A stretch of DNA of 64,000 nt, from the NCBI RefSeq assembly GCF_037392515.1, contig NC_090283.1, forward strand, positions 27,668,249-27,732,248, given 5' to 3'. The stretch's first letter is position 1. Each line of letters opens with the position of its first letter. Position numbers and translations under genes: made by a program. Of this stretch, positions 1 to 11,477 are shown one piece after another. The notes under the pieces are model-generated. The model was not told the DNA's origin, made no database searches, and was given only the letters and a program-made list of their open reading frames with translations. The stretch comes from Haliotis asinina (lineage: Eukaryota > Mollusca > Gastropoda > Lepetellida > Haliotidae).

Positions 1-135
1 GGGGTTTTTGTTTTTTGCAATAAGTAATAATGGATAAGGGTATAACTTGGCCATGTTGCTTGTACACCTAAACCTTTTTCAAAGCATCCAGTCAATGTTT
101 GCTTGCTTTAAAGTTTTGGGGTTTCTTTTGCAGTT

Positions 136-137
<2 letters not shown>

Positions 138-194
<57 letters not shown>
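138..194. repeat. (CT)n microsatellite
   Basis: An almost pure run of CT dinucleotides about 57 bp long. It directly precedes tRNA-SINE tail pieces. An open frame across it encodes only a Leu/Ser run and is not a gene. Confidence 0.95.
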
Positions 195-198
<4 letters not shown>

Positions 199-345
199 GA
201 ACCACATATTGCTGGAGTATTGCAAAAGGCGGCGTAAAACCATATTCACTCACCCGTAATGTATGAAGCCCATTTCCGGCGTCCCCCGCTGTGATATCGC
301 TGGAGTATTAGTAAAGGCGGCGTAAAACCATACTCACTCACTTAT
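195..345 (+). mobile_element. tRNA-derived SINE (family A), two 3'-tail pieces
   Basis: Two successive copies of the family A 3' end are visible. Each has a gctggagtat core, then ggcggcgtaaaaccata and an actcactc-type tail. Between them lies the 'agcccatttccggcgtcccccgc' type body. The 5' tRNA-like head is missing from the first piece. Full-length relatives occur at about 13.5, 17.5 and 52.3 kb. Confidence 0.75.
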
Positions 346-821
346 AAAGTCTCACGTTTACATGACGCTTATTTCTGTGTGACGAAACGAGCATTCCCAC
401 CAAAGAAGTGAAAAGTGAATGGTGATAAGCCTGACACCTTATCGGCGAGGATTACACTATTGGCAATATTAACTGACTATTTGTAAAGAACGACACTACA
501 CGTGGCCGTTGTCCATGGGGATGACCTGCAAGTGGACCATTTCTAGCAAAACCATCGTGGCCCGAATAAAGTTTGCAGCAATCTGATCCACCGATTTAAA
601 CTCGATTGCGTGGAGCCTGGTTTAGAATCAACCACATCCGTTGTCTTGTCGTTGACCTGGGAAGCCATCAGTTTGGTAATACGTTGGGTTTGATCGTACC
701 AGTCACAAACTGTGAAACATTAAGCCTTTTAACTGTTACATGCCAAGACCTTAAAGCTGGCCCGGCATCGCCATACACAAACAACATAACTATGAAACCG
801 GGCAAATCACTACTGTATGGG
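346..821. other. Intergenic, nothing recognised
   Basis: Non-repetitive sequence with no supported gene. A short frame in its second half (about 84 codons) shows no motif and no splice context. Confidence 0.5.
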
Positions 822-1085
822 AGTGGGTTTTGTTTTACGTCGCACTCGGCAACATTCTAGCCATATGGCGGCGGTGTTTAAATATTCAATTCTGGACCAC
901 ACAATCCAGTGATCAACAACATGACCATCGATCTGTGCAGTTGGAAACCGATGACATGTGTCAACCAAGTCAGCGAGCCTGACCACCCAATCCCGTTCGT
1001 TGTCTCTTACGACAAGCATAGTCGCCATTTATGGCAAGGAGGGTTGCCGAAGGCCTATTCTACCCCGGACATTCACGGGTGCTAC
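822..1085 (-). mobile_element. SINE-like repeat family B, near full length
   Basis: The copy reads, in plus sense, from a degraded tttacgtcgcactc tail through 'catatggcggcggtg', 'ccagtgatcaacaacatga' and 'gatgacatgtgtcaacca' to 'ctaccccggacattcacggg'. This matches other copies at 20.2, 37.6, 47.7 and 56.3 kb. With the (TCAC)n tail taken as 3', the copy is on the minus strand. Frames across it are spurious. Confidence 0.85.
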
Positions 1086-1474
1086 AGTTTGAGAAACAAA
1101 ATTAATACGATTGACAGAAACAATTATCCACAGATATTAATCTACCACTTTCGAAAATGCTAAAATCAGGCATGACATGCTGTTGTTACTGCATGCGACA
1201 CGTGCCAACTATCCGCTGCGTTTTGGTGTTATGTTTTACAGGCATAGAGTTTAACGTTTTTTTCTCATGTTTAAACATTTGATATTAACATTACATAAAC
1301 GTAACATCCGGCTAAGATGGCTATGGTTAATAATGTTAGTGCTGTAGAATGTCACTTCGGGGCGTGAGTTATTGGTGCAGTCTCTGGGGTACCAGAACAC
1401 AAGTGCTATGCCTCATACGTTGTACGTTAATGGGGAATTGAATGGGTTGTACGTTAACGGGTGGATATCCCGTA

Positions 1475-1670
1475 GGTTTGTCGTAAGAGGTGACAAACAT
1501 TATTGGTTGGTCAGGCTCGCAGACTTTGTTGACACATGTCATCGAATGCCAATTAAGTACATCAACATCATCTTGGTCACAGGGTTGTCTGGTCCAGACT
1601 GAACTATTTACAGACCGCCGACATACAGCTGGAATATTGCTTAGTGCGGCGTTAAACAGCAAACAGACCA
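1475..1670 (+). mobile_element. SINE-like repeat family B, partial
   Basis: Plus-oriented copy containing 'gtcgtaagaggtgac', 'ggtcaggctcgcagactt', 'gtctggtccagact' and 'agctggaatattgct', then gtgcggcgttaaac. The 5' end is truncated relative to the 47.7 and 56.3 kb copies. Confidence 0.8.
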
Positions 1671-1717
1671 ATGCGAAGATATGACTGGGATACGGAGTTA
1701 AAGTAACGGTGAAGTTG

Positions 1718-1845
1718 GGCGGCGTGGTAGCTTAGCGGTTAAAGCGCTGTCTTGTCATACTGAAGACCTTGGCTCGATTCAGAAAATTGGTATAATGTGG
1801 GAAGCCAATTTCTGCTGTCACCGTCGGTGTTACTGCTGGAAAACA
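1718..1845 (+). mobile_element. tRNA-derived SINE (family A), 5' half
   Basis: Begins 'gggcggcgtggtagctta' followed by gcggttaaagcg (A-box region) and a degraded B-box (ggctcgattca). It continues into 'gtgggaagccaatttctg', the usual family body. The 3' tail is lost where the adjacent minisatellite begins. Confidence 0.75.
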
Positions 1846-1878
1846 GCGAACAAACACCCAACTCAATCACACCCAGGC

Positions 1879-2402
1879 TTGTCGCCGCCTAACCCGTGTT
1901 TGCAGGTTTCAACAAGCACCACTCAACCCTTGTTTGCAGGTTTCACTCCCTGGCTTGTCGCCGCCCAACCCTTGTTTGCAGGTTTCACTCCCTGGCTTGT
2001 TTCCACCCAACCCTTGTTTGCAGGTTTTGCTCCCTGGTTTGTTTCCGCCCAACCCTTGTTTGCAGGTTTCACTTCCTGGCTTGTTTCCGCCCAACCCTTG
2101 TTTGCAGGTTTCGCTCCCTGACTTGTCACTGTCATACACTTGTTTGCAGGTTTCGCTCCCTGACTTGTCGCCGCCCAACCCTTGTTTGCAGGTTTCGCTC
2201 CCTGGCTTGTCGCCGCCCAACCCTTGTTTGCAGGTTTCACTCCCTGGCTTGTTTCCACCCAACCCTTGTTTGCAGGTTTTGCTCCCTGGCTTGTTTCCGC
2301 CCAACCCTTGTTTGCAGGTTTCACTCCCTGGCTTGTTTCCGCCCAACCCTTGTTTGCAGGTTTCGCTCCCTGGCTTGTCACCGCCATACCCTTGTTTGCA
2401 GA
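1879..2402. repeat. 42-bp minisatellite, about 12 copies
   Basis: The unit is tttgcaggtttcactccctg followed by gcttgtcgccgcccaaccct and tg. Variants alternate gtcgccg/gtttccg/gtttcca and cactccc/cgctccc/tgctccc. The period is 42 bp, a multiple of three, so several frames stay open on both strands and give 14-residue repeats. These are array artefacts: no start context, splice site or signal peptide sets one apart. Copies differ at only a few positions, so the array is fairly young or is being homogenised. Confidence 0.93.
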
Positions 2403-2932
2403 TTCTCACGACATGGCGTTGGGACATCGGGGTCGAACTGGTTTCCATTGCGCCTTAGTAGATAGAATAGGCAGGGTACGTGAACTGGGTAAGTGCTGAC
2501 CTTTGTATCTCGGAAGCCTGGGAACGTTTGCTCATGACATCTATCACTGGACTTTCTGGCCAAGAAAGACCGATGAGATATTGTAGCGCTACACAAGAAA
2601 GGTTTAGGTATGCTATTATGAACGTTTTCAGAGGAATATGCCCGGGTATATTATGTTATTTTGATATTGCCTCTACATTTGGGCTCTACATTTGGGCATC
2701 TAACATTTCTTGTCACCTAAGAATGACTCAAATTCTCCACAATTGATACCTACATCAATCACCCATCAGCACCTTAGCTGCACGCCTTCAACAAATCCAG
2801 TTTAAAGGATGGTTACACAAAATCCACTCACTGTACAATATCACAATTACGTCTGTTTTCATCATAGTCGTTAGGGACGCTACAGAACGAGCAAAACACT
2901 TTACCAGTTAGCTTGACTTTGATTTTCAGGAT
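2403..2932. other. Intergenic, nothing recognised
   Basis: No repeat or gene is recognised between the 42-bp array and the poly(A) signal of the first AADAC-like gene. Short frames here lack motifs. Confidence 0.5.
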
Positions 2933-2938
2933 TTTATT
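2933..2938 (-). terminator. AATAAA poly(A) signal of AADAC-like gene 1
   Basis: The plus strand reads tttatt, which is AATAAA on the minus strand, about 80 nt past the stop codon at 3018-3020. It is the natural cleavage signal for this transcript. Confidence 0.75.
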
Positions 2939-3017
2939 ATCATATAAAACTAGTACATAACAAATATGCACAGTACATACTCAAAGAAATATTTATAAAT
3001 CATTATATATGAAAATA

Positions 3018-6000
3018 TTACAACTGTCTCTTAATAAAATCTACAATGCTGTTCATGAATGTCGAACCAGCATCGAACCCATACTTCTCATAATCAAGTG
3101 CATTCATGATTCCATGAAACGAGTCTGCCAGGTACTTAACCTGAACTTTGTTCCCAGCTTGTTTCAGCCTCTCGGCTAAGATAAAGTTCTCGTCGCGAAG
3201 TGGATCCCATTCCGCAGCCACGACAAGAGAAGCTGGCAGATTTTTCAGATTCTCCTCCATCATTGGGGCCGCCCTGGGATCACTGAACATCTTGCTGATG
3301 TATTTGACGTCATCGGTTATAGAGCTTGCAAGGCTCACTTCCGGTTCATAGCCATCAGGAATAAACTCCTTTGGGAGAAGTCTGTAATCAATGAGTTTGG
3401 TACATCGCTGCACTAATTCCGGTGTAGAGAAATTCCTTGTTGTAAGAAGTTCACTTTGTGCCTTTGTTAAATTGAAATAAGAGTCAATGAAATATGTAGA
3501 CATTGCCGTGGGTTTCTCATACTCTTCACGCAGTTTCATGGAGGGCAGGGATTTGTCGCAAAATTGGTAGATCCCGTATATCAAGATCTGTGCTTTCAGG
3601 GCTGGCTTTGTCTTTTGGTCCCTCAGCGTCAGGGAAACTGCTATAGCATTATTTCCACCAGAACTGTCGCCTAGATGAAAGTGATGTTTAATTAGTATTC
3701 ACAGCGTTATATGCCGACACAATCATGCAAAACAATCGTCATCATTGTATAGTATAATTAATAATTGTGGCACCTGGAACAAGCTTGGTTTCCACAGCAG
3801 AAAATTATATATTTCAGTAATATTTTGCTATGTCATGAAAGACTGAAGTTATTTTGTTTACCAATACTAAGCCGTGAAATGCATGAGTCTGAAGAAGTGT
3901 GTTTGATTCTGATAGGTCAAAATAAAGATGAAAATTCCTCACATTCGAATCCTGAAAATTAACACGTTACATATATAAATGCACATTATTACATATATAA
4001 ATGACCGCCTATAACCTATTGGAATTGTATACTTTTGATACAAGAAAAAACGCATCATATTCAGTATGATGAGATATGTTTGAGATAACGCACTTATGTA
4101 AAATATATAAAATATATATCGCCGACGTGTATAGGTCTCACAATCACAAGCCAAGATTGTCATGAAGAAACAGGTACACAAAATAGTTCAGGTCTCGCTG
4201 TCGCGAAACCAGCCCGAGTTTTTTACTCAAATTTCAAACAATTTGATAATTTGAAACAGCTAAATTTCTAACTTATTTACATTCCTGCAAAATACGAAAC
4301 ATGTAACTTATCAACCTAAATCAGATTGACTACGTTTGAGTCTTATATCCATTTGAGATTATTATGGGAAATGTATTTTCCTGCTTTTCAACAAATTTGA
4401 GTAAAAACTGTAACGCAAACACTGAGACTTAAGTTTGTTTCAAGAAATCAGGGTCAGAACTCCCAAACCCATGTCGCGAAAGGTGATAGGGCATGTGTAT
4501 CATTTATGATATTTTCCCATGAATCCATAGAAAAAACACGGCCATGATTACATTTACCTCCAACCGATATCCTGTTTGGGTCAAGGCCGAGGTTACGACC
4601 CTCTTTCAAAGCATAAAGCGCCACCTGGATACAGTCATGGAAACCTGCAGGAAATGGGTGCTCTGGAGCCAGTCGGTACCTGGCGAAAACAGTTTACTTT
4701 AGTTGTCACACTTACAACATCTTACGTCAAGTGCGTTACATGTCAGCAATAGAAATGAGTGACGTATATGGTTAATGTCTGCTCTAGGGAGTATTAATGT
4801 GTGAGCCAGCTTTGGATGAAGACCACTTCGAGAGTGTTTCCGTAATTGTACGTCATCTCATTCCACTGAGCATCGAGTGAGTGAGTGAGTGAGTGAGTGA
4901 GTGAGTGAGTGAGTTGGACTTTACACCGCTTTTAGGTATATTCCCGCCATACCTCGGCTAGGGGCACCAGAGACTGACTTCACACAATGTAGCCATTTGG
5001 GGAAACCAAGGAGGGTCTCCGGCGTGAAGGGCGCACGCTATAGCCACTGGGCCATTGAACAATGTTCAGCGTTTCGATTGGTCTAAGACCGTGAATGCCC
5101 CATAGTGATAGACATTTGTTTTCCAAACAGAAGAGCCTTTGAGTCGTTAGTGTGCGTAGGTAAAAGATTCGGATATGCGCCCAAAGTTGTGATCTGTAGT
5201 AAACAGAACGAGTGTGCTGGGTTTTAACGCTGCTTTGAACCGTGTACATGGCGTGCAGCTTGACTTCGGAAACCCATTCGTGATGCGGATCTCACAGAGT
5301 ATTTTGATTATACCCACGAGCAGGGTGCTTTCAAATGTAATCAGGACCAGTTGTGATTTGTATCCACAATAATGTGTATTTCTTGTGCCTTGCGACATGT
5401 TGTTTGTTTGGTGTTTGAAGCCGCATTCGTCTACATTCCAGTTATAAGGCGGCGGTTAATCCAGTGATCAACATCATGAGGATCGATCTACTTAACTGAC
5501 ATACAATATCAATGTCAGAAAGTCTGACGACATGGAAAGCGAAACGTTGCGCCTGCGATTGGATCACTTCCGCCAGATGCATGAGATGTTATTGAACTTA
5601 CTCAACAGAAATGACGATTATATTGGCTTTGCGAGCAATGGAGGCGCACGGAAGATCGTAGGAATCTAAAAGAAAAAAGGCATGTGTTTTTAGTCTGATT
5701 AGAAGATCAACACACTGGAAATCAACACACTCACCAACCATTCATTAATCCAGATAAATGCTATTTCTCACTATTTCACTTAACATCAAAACCGTCCAGA
5801 TGATGGCGAGTGTTCGAGAACGCGGTTGCAATATCTCTTAAATGAGAACTGATTGCACTTTGCCATTTGGAAATGGTTAAATGAAATGTATGCTGTATCA
5901 CTGATAACACTTACTCGGTCAAATACGTTCTGGTTGAATCTCATTCGGGATTCAAAAAAAAGAAACACTTTTAGAGCAAGGCACCCGATCGCTAGCACAC

Positions 6001-7191
6001 TTTCTCGGAGACCTGACCCACTGAGTCGAAGTCTAGTAAGGAGTGGCCGAGATCACGTAAACCGGCACGGCTCCAATGGCCGAAAACTGTGAATACACTC
6101 TGTCAAACTATCTCGAGACATTTGTTTCACAGAAAATATCCATACTCCTGTTTATTAACATGGACACTTACTAACGTTAAGTACCATGAAGCCCCCGCCA
6201 TGGTAATACACCAACCCAGGTAAGGCTTCTTTGGCTGACTTGGGTTTGTACACCCTTACTGGGACTCCATTCAATTCTGTGTCGTAAATCTGTAACGAAA
6301 CAAATTATTTGAAACCTATATAGAGAGAGAGTCAAGCGGAACATGGGTTCAGTTCAGGGTGGGGAAAGACAGTAAAGTAGCTATGGCAGAGTATGAGTTA
6401 CGATCCTTTCTTTTTCAAATGAGCGGATGTTAGAGACGATTTGTGTAAAGGAAGAAGGCGAGAAAGCATTCTCCCCCCTTACAGCTGTGTTCACAGATCA
6501 TATCTTTAAGTAAAAAATGCTCTGAGTTTAACTAGAATATTCTTCTCACAAATCAAGAAGGTCGTCAAAATGCGGACCGGGTGGTTACCTCAAGTGCAGC
6601 CAGATCCTCCGCGGATGGCCCAGATGAAAACAAGTCTTCCATTACTCTACGTATTCCCTCAATCCTCTCTTTCCCACTCCAACCAAGCTGGTACGACAGT
6701 TCATTCTTGCAATGGAAACAATATATACTGCATTAACAAATAAACATCAGTGCTCACATTATTCAAATGTCCTGAGAGAGATTCCGTTTGGTTTTAAGCT
6801 AAAATTAAAAAGAAAACAGACCACTGAAAATTATTGATCTCACCTGGGGTTCGAGGAAAGGTTTACAGCGAGTGACTTATGATGGTCTTCAGAACCATCC
6901 CAAACTTGGCTACATTATATTAGTGTTCCCGTGGCATGGAGTTTGGTCATGCTAGGAGCCACTGCATTGAAAGAATTGATTAAGTTTAGTTTCACACCGC
7001 TTTTAGCAGTGTTCAAGCGATATCTCGTGTGGTTTACTTACAACCATAAATGCCAGCTTTAGTCTGCCAAACATCTTCTGCAGTTGCCACTGGTTGGCCA
7101 GGTGGGCAGGAAAAGGTGTGTACATAATGTACCCAAAACCGGCAAGAAGGACGCCGCTTACCACAAACAGTGCTGTACCGCATTTACCCAT
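3018..7191 (-). CDS. Arylacetamide deacetylase-like serine esterase 1 (407 aa, six coding exons)
   Basis: Exons in coding order: 7191-7042, 6705-6589, 6289-6172, 5665-5602, 4679-4558, 3670-3018. All have GT/AG junctions, and summed phases give an open frame of 407 residues, close to vertebrate AADAC (about 400). The N-terminus is MGKCGTAL with one hydrophobic segment (residues about 7-25), as in AADAC type II ER-membrane anchors. HGGG (oxyanion hole) is in exon 3, YRLAPEHPFP in exon 5, and the nucleophile motif GDSSGGN opens exon 6. The acid (AEWDPLRDE) and histidine (DSFHG) lie near the C-terminus, so the catalytic set looks intact. By family knowledge it hydrolyses lipid esters or xenobiotic amides/esters with a lumenal active site. 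An acceptor immediately before the start (TTGCAG/GATGGG) implies a non-coding first exon. Introns contain SINE pieces. The tandem partner is at 15727-19000. Confidence 0.9.
4866..5065 (-). mobile_element. tRNA-derived SINE (family A), in intron of AADAC-like gene 1
   Basis: A (GAGT)n run, then 'ttacaccgcttttaggtata', 'gggcaccagagactgac' and 'ggcgtgaagggcgcacgc'. This is the minus-strand version of the family A tail, body and tRNA-like head. It lies between exons 4 and 5. Confidence 0.8.
5414..5520 (-). mobile_element. SINE-like family B fragment
   Basis: Contains 'acattccagttataaggcgg' followed by cggttaatccagtgatcaacatcatgag, a diverged internal part of family B, in the intron upstream of exon 5. 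Confidence 0.6.
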
Positions 7192-7496
7192 CCTGCAACA
7201 CAGATAATCGCAGTCAAATGTCGTTATAACCATTCCTTAATTATGTCTCTTTGTAATATTTAAAAAGCTGCTATTAGTATAGAAGTGAAATTTGTATTTT
7301 TCTATTGTTCACCTAAAACAGATTATTGAATGTCAAAACGTGCGGGTTTTTATCTTGATATTATCACGACATTGTTTGATTTGCAATGTACCGTTGCACT
7401 GCTGGATATGGGCCTAGTTTGTTCTGTTTTATGTGTTACAAACACATGTGCAAAAGCTCTAAATGAATAACCAAACACACACACGTATACACACAA

Positions 7497-7615
7497 AGAC
7501 ATCACGCCGGTGGACACCATATATGGGCTTAAAATTCTACCCATGTAAGGAATCGAATCCAGGTCTTTGGCGTGACGAGAGAACACTTTAACCGCTAGAC
7601 TATCCCACCGCCCCT
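7497..7615 (-). mobile_element. tRNA-derived SINE (family A), 5' part
   Basis: Reads 'ctacccatgtaaggaatcga', a B-box complement, then 'ctttaaccgctagactatcc' and caccgcccc. This is the reverse complement of the family A head. It lies upstream of AADAC-like gene 1. Confidence 0.8.
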
Positions 7616-8340
7616 ACTGGTAGTGATGTTCTTCAGTTGTAGCTCATTGTGACTGTATTATCGTATTTAACCACCCGATCCCCGACCTGACAATGCCATC
7701 CTTACATGAAAATGCGGAGTGCGTTATCGTTTACAATCTGCGCAAGCAAAATGTCTTGTGTCGATACTGATAAAGTAAAGTTAAATAGTTATTCTTGTGA
7801 CATATGCTTTGCAATAGTATCGATGAAAATGCTAGGAAAGTATTGTAACGGTCCATTTTCGGATTATTCTGCAGCAAATATATGGAGTGCCGTCAGGTAG
7901 TGAATACCGCTGTTGTGTTGTCTTTGCCGGGCCCGTGAAGTGCCAACGCAGCATACCTCGAGAACTAGGCTGGGCTATAGCCACCCTCTCCTCCTCGCCA
8001 CACCAAATGTAGTGCAGGTGGTTGAGCCCGAACCAATAGTACGTCGATTAAACAATCGCGTGCGCCATGTATAATTCTTTGTGATGTCTGTCTCACGTCT
8101 AATCAGGATGGGTTTATTGGTGTTAATATAAGGCCGCTGGTCGCAATCCTGCATTCTAGACATTTCCCAACGTATTCTCTTGAAATGTTTAAACATGTTT
8201 GTGTGAAAAGTTGCTATCGTAATAAGTTTTATTCCTTAAATACATTCCTACAGTTATACTATAATTACATACAGCCAGACGAAAATACATTAAACAAGTC
8301 CGTACACAATTTATGGCATGCGTGTGCGTGCGTGTGTGTG
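7616..8340. other. Intergenic, nothing recognised
   Basis: No motif-bearing frame, repeat or structured RNA is recognised here. Confidence 0.45.
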
Positions 8341-8347
8341 ATGATTT

Positions 8348-8348
<1 letters not shown>

Positions 8349-8403
<55 letters not shown>
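8349..8403. repeat. (CT)n-(CA)n compound microsatellite
   Basis: About ten CT units run directly into about seventeen CA units. Frames across it encode His/Thr and Ser/Leu runs and are not genes. Confidence 0.95.
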
Positions 8404-8405
<2 letters not shown>

Positions 8406-8691
8406 AGAATTATAAAAACCTGTGCCCCCCTAACCTACAGAAAGTCAGCCACAAACAAAAAGATGAACGGTCCCAGGTCCGTCATAGCGGCTTTGAACTG
8501 CCGAACATAGTATGCGCATGAGCGAGATTTCTGTAGGACCCCATCGCTTCTCCCTCGCGTACTTTGTCTTAGATGTTAACTCGTCGCAGAATGGTCGACC
8601 CTATGTTGAATAATAACCCACTCACTCACTGCTTGTTAACGCCCAAATTACAGCACCGAATCTGCCTGTATGTATCTAGCCCACATGCACG

Positions 8692-8692
<1 letters not shown>

Positions 8693-8746
<54 letters not shown>
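8693..8746. repeat. (CA)n microsatellite
   Basis: A cgcgcgca leader followed by an uninterrupted CA run of about 48 bp. Confidence 0.95.
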
Positions 8747-8748
<2 letters not shown>

Positions 8749-8843
8749 TACTTGTAACATCTCGGTGTTCGAGGTAATGTGGAAAGATAACGTTAGAAAC
8801 TTAATTACTGTACATGTTTACCTGCTTTTGTGTCCGACTGCAG

Positions 8844-8896
8844 TGAGAGACCGCCTTGCAATGTACCCTGCATCAAAGCTGGACTTTGACTTGAAG
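8844..8896 (+). other. Candidate orphan exon, 53 nt
   Basis: The segment is bounded by a good acceptor (pyrimidine-rich 'cttttgtgtccgactgcag' ending at 8843) and a consensus donor (AAG/gtaagt at 8897). One frame reads VRDRLAMYPASKLDFDLK with no stop. No neighbouring exon could be joined and the product is not recognised. It could be a real exon of a split gene, a transposon piece, or chance. Confidence 0.22.
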
Positions 8897-9307
8897 GTAA
8901 GTAGTTATATTGAGCGCCTGAGTCACACGTGTAGCGGACAGACATGGCCCACTTAAAAACCCCGTCGATGAAAGGTCACGCTGTTCGTCTCTGAATACTA
9001 TGGAACACTGTAAGGGACATCCTCGCGATATCGGGTTGTCGCTATCGCACAAATGCGAAAACGCGTGATTCCCGAGCCCACTTCGGCCTATAAGGTCATG
9101 CAGTGAGATACGTTTCAGGAAAAGCACATTTAGTCGTAAAATCAGGCAAAACTTTGAGATACGAATGCTGCAGAAACAAATAAGAAATCAGACTATATTC
9201 GTGGGAGTTAGGTCGCTGAGCCAGGTACGACGCCGGGCCGTCAACTTCCCTGCATGAAATGCATGTGCTGCCAACAGGCACAGGGGGGCATCTCAAAGAT
9301 AGTTTGT

Positions 9308-9519
9308 GATTTTTCACGTGTGTTGAATGTGTCTCATCTAGTGATTAACATTCTACTTGTCTTTCTTTCATGACGTTTATGTTGATATATGTACAAGAGT
9401 ATGACACCTGATACCCACAGAACAGCTACCGTCATAAATGTCTCAAAATATATAGATGGTGTGACAAAGAGAACGTATTTTTTCACGTGTGTTGAATGTG
9501 TCTCATCTATTGACTGACA
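9308..9519. repeat. Spaced direct repeat of about 40 bp
   Basis: The block 'tttcacgtgtgttgaatgtg' followed by tctcatcta occurs at about 9310-9350 and again at about 9481-9519, about 170 bp apart, with very few differences. No transposon domain lies between, so it is either a local duplication or the flank of a non-coding insertion. Confidence 0.7.
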
Positions 9520-9579
9520 TATGACGATGACAGGAAAATCCGGATGAGATCTCACTCCCAACACACCTTAGGGAGTTGG

Positions 9580-10046
9580 AACATGGTTTAACACAGGAAT
9601 GGCAACAGTTTCCCACCGACGTCATCAGACCTCTTACAACGTAAATGAGACGTTGTGTTTATGCATGCATTAACCCTAGATGAGGACACACAAACTATTG
9701 ATCATAAGCACTTCCTGGTTTTTATTATGAACTCCACAACGAATTTCAAACTTTGTAAATGTAAATGTCATTGTAAAACTGACATTTGACTCCCTGGCCA
9801 ATCATCCCTCTGTAAATTTAATAAGTTTGCATTTGTCACTTGTCTAAACCATTGTTAATACTTTAGAAACAGTCCATTCTTCCAATACAGATGAATTTTC
9901 ATTTAGTGCATTTAGTTACTTTTTACTATACAAATTTTGTGATGGGGCATATTGTTTTGGCATTTAGTGTATAACCACATTCTCTAACCAAGCAATATCG
10001 CAGCTATTGCAAGTCATGTGATATGTTTGGGGCGCGGTGGGTGAGC
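9580..10046. other. Intergenic, AT-rich, nothing recognised
   Basis: AT-rich sequence with no supported gene. It ends where a Harbinger-like terminus seems to begin (taataagcccctttcacatg). Confidence 0.4.
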
Positions 10047-10577
10047 TGTCTAATAAGCCCCTTTCACATGCACATATTTACTTATATGAAAAGTTTTTGC
10101 ATGTATGCAAATATACTTATGTGTGCAAATTTCGGCATGTGAATGCAAATACTTATGTGAGCAAATTTGCATGTGGAGCAAATTTGCACCTACTCCGAGC
10201 AGGTGCAAAATTATTTTAACTCATGTGTAATTTTGCGCTAGGAGCAATTTTACTCGCGTGAGTATTTTCAGTTGTTTTTCTGTTCATTGGTTTCATCATC
10301 GCTATTTATGGCACAGGTGTGACCAAAATCGTCATGATGCAATCTTGCCTTATTGGTGACAGCGTGATCATTCCCATTTGGATATTTCACAGAGCTGGAT
10401 GTCAGGTAAATCGTGCAGATGAAGAAAGAGAGAGGTAGGGCGGACTGATGAGGACACTTCATGTTTGTGAAATGTTTGGAAAGAGCAGAATATAGAGAAG
10501 GAACGTGAAGATCCAAAAATTAATAATTCTGGGATTTAATCGAAGCTTACTCTGGAAATGGTCAAACCTCGTAGCAG

Positions 10578-11146
10578 TGCAAAATAAAGGTGCATACTCT
10601 GAAGCGGTGTTATAGACTGTGTAAAGCAAACCAAAATAAAAGTGGTGTGGGAAGAAAACTTTGCACGTTTTTCAACTTGATGAAGTATTGGGAACTAGGC
10701 CAGCTACGTCCCCAGTGAAACTTATAGAGCCACTCAGTAAGAGACGAAAGCATGATGACTCTGACAGTGAGTTGAGCGAATCAGTAGACGAAGCAGACCC
10801 ATCAGATATTAGAACAGAAAAAGGTGAAAGAGACAGGATTGAAGATAACCTGGAGGATTCGATTGAGCAGAAGGGCGCTAAACCTGAAGACAAAACAGAT
10901 GACATAGAAGAACACCAGTGTACATCAAACAAAAATAATAGCAAGATGGTTCAAGAGGATAACAAAAGTGGGAAAGAAAAGCAAGTACAGAAACCAAAGA
11001 AAACTACACACATGATTCGACTGGCAGTTAGATGGAGGGGGGGGGGGGGTGTTCTGGCATCACCTGTGTGGTTATTTGGTAGATACAGGCAAACAGTTGC
11101 ACCAAAAGGTTATGTCACTGTTTTTGGCAAGTGTCATTGCACTTAG
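10578..11146 (+). pseudogene. Harbinger Myb/SANT-like accessory protein remnant
   Basis: Frame 10578-10674 reads KIKVHTLKRCYRLCK and then NKSGVGRKLCTFF, the end of a trihelix/Myb-SANT DNA-binding domain. The next frame resumes with QLDEVLGTRPATSP, the linker that normally follows in this family. One frameshift near 10675 therefore separates the two. The remainder is an acidic, Lys/Glu-rich tail (residues about 30-130) with KRRKHDD. The frame then decays past a poly-G run at 11036-11049. The partner transposase remnant is convergent at 11478-11747. In intact elements this protein helps the transposase bind the terminal repeats. Confidence 0.6.
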
Positions 11147-11477
11147 CTTTAACATATGTGTGGGATATGACAGACCTACCCATCTTTCCAGTCAGGTTCA
11201 AACCTACCAACATACTTTAAGTGATTCCCTGTGGGCAAAAACTTGATTACTGTTTTGACTGAATAGAAGAAAGCAAGGTACCTCCAGGTAATTAATATAA
11301 CTGTGAAACTTGGATAACACAATTATATAAAGCAATAAGAACATCAAAGCAAAACAATTGAACAGGTCATAAGTTTTGAGTAGTCAAACAAACCTTCCTT
11401 CCGAAAGAAAGGCGAATGCAAATATAAAAGCTCTTGGCATGCCAATATTTTTCATATAGTAACAGATCTCAGGACTG

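Noticed and set aside
1896-2465. Long overlapping frames on both strands (up to 189 codons)
   Set aside because: They are produced by a 42-bp tandem repeat; no frame is favoured and there is no gene context.
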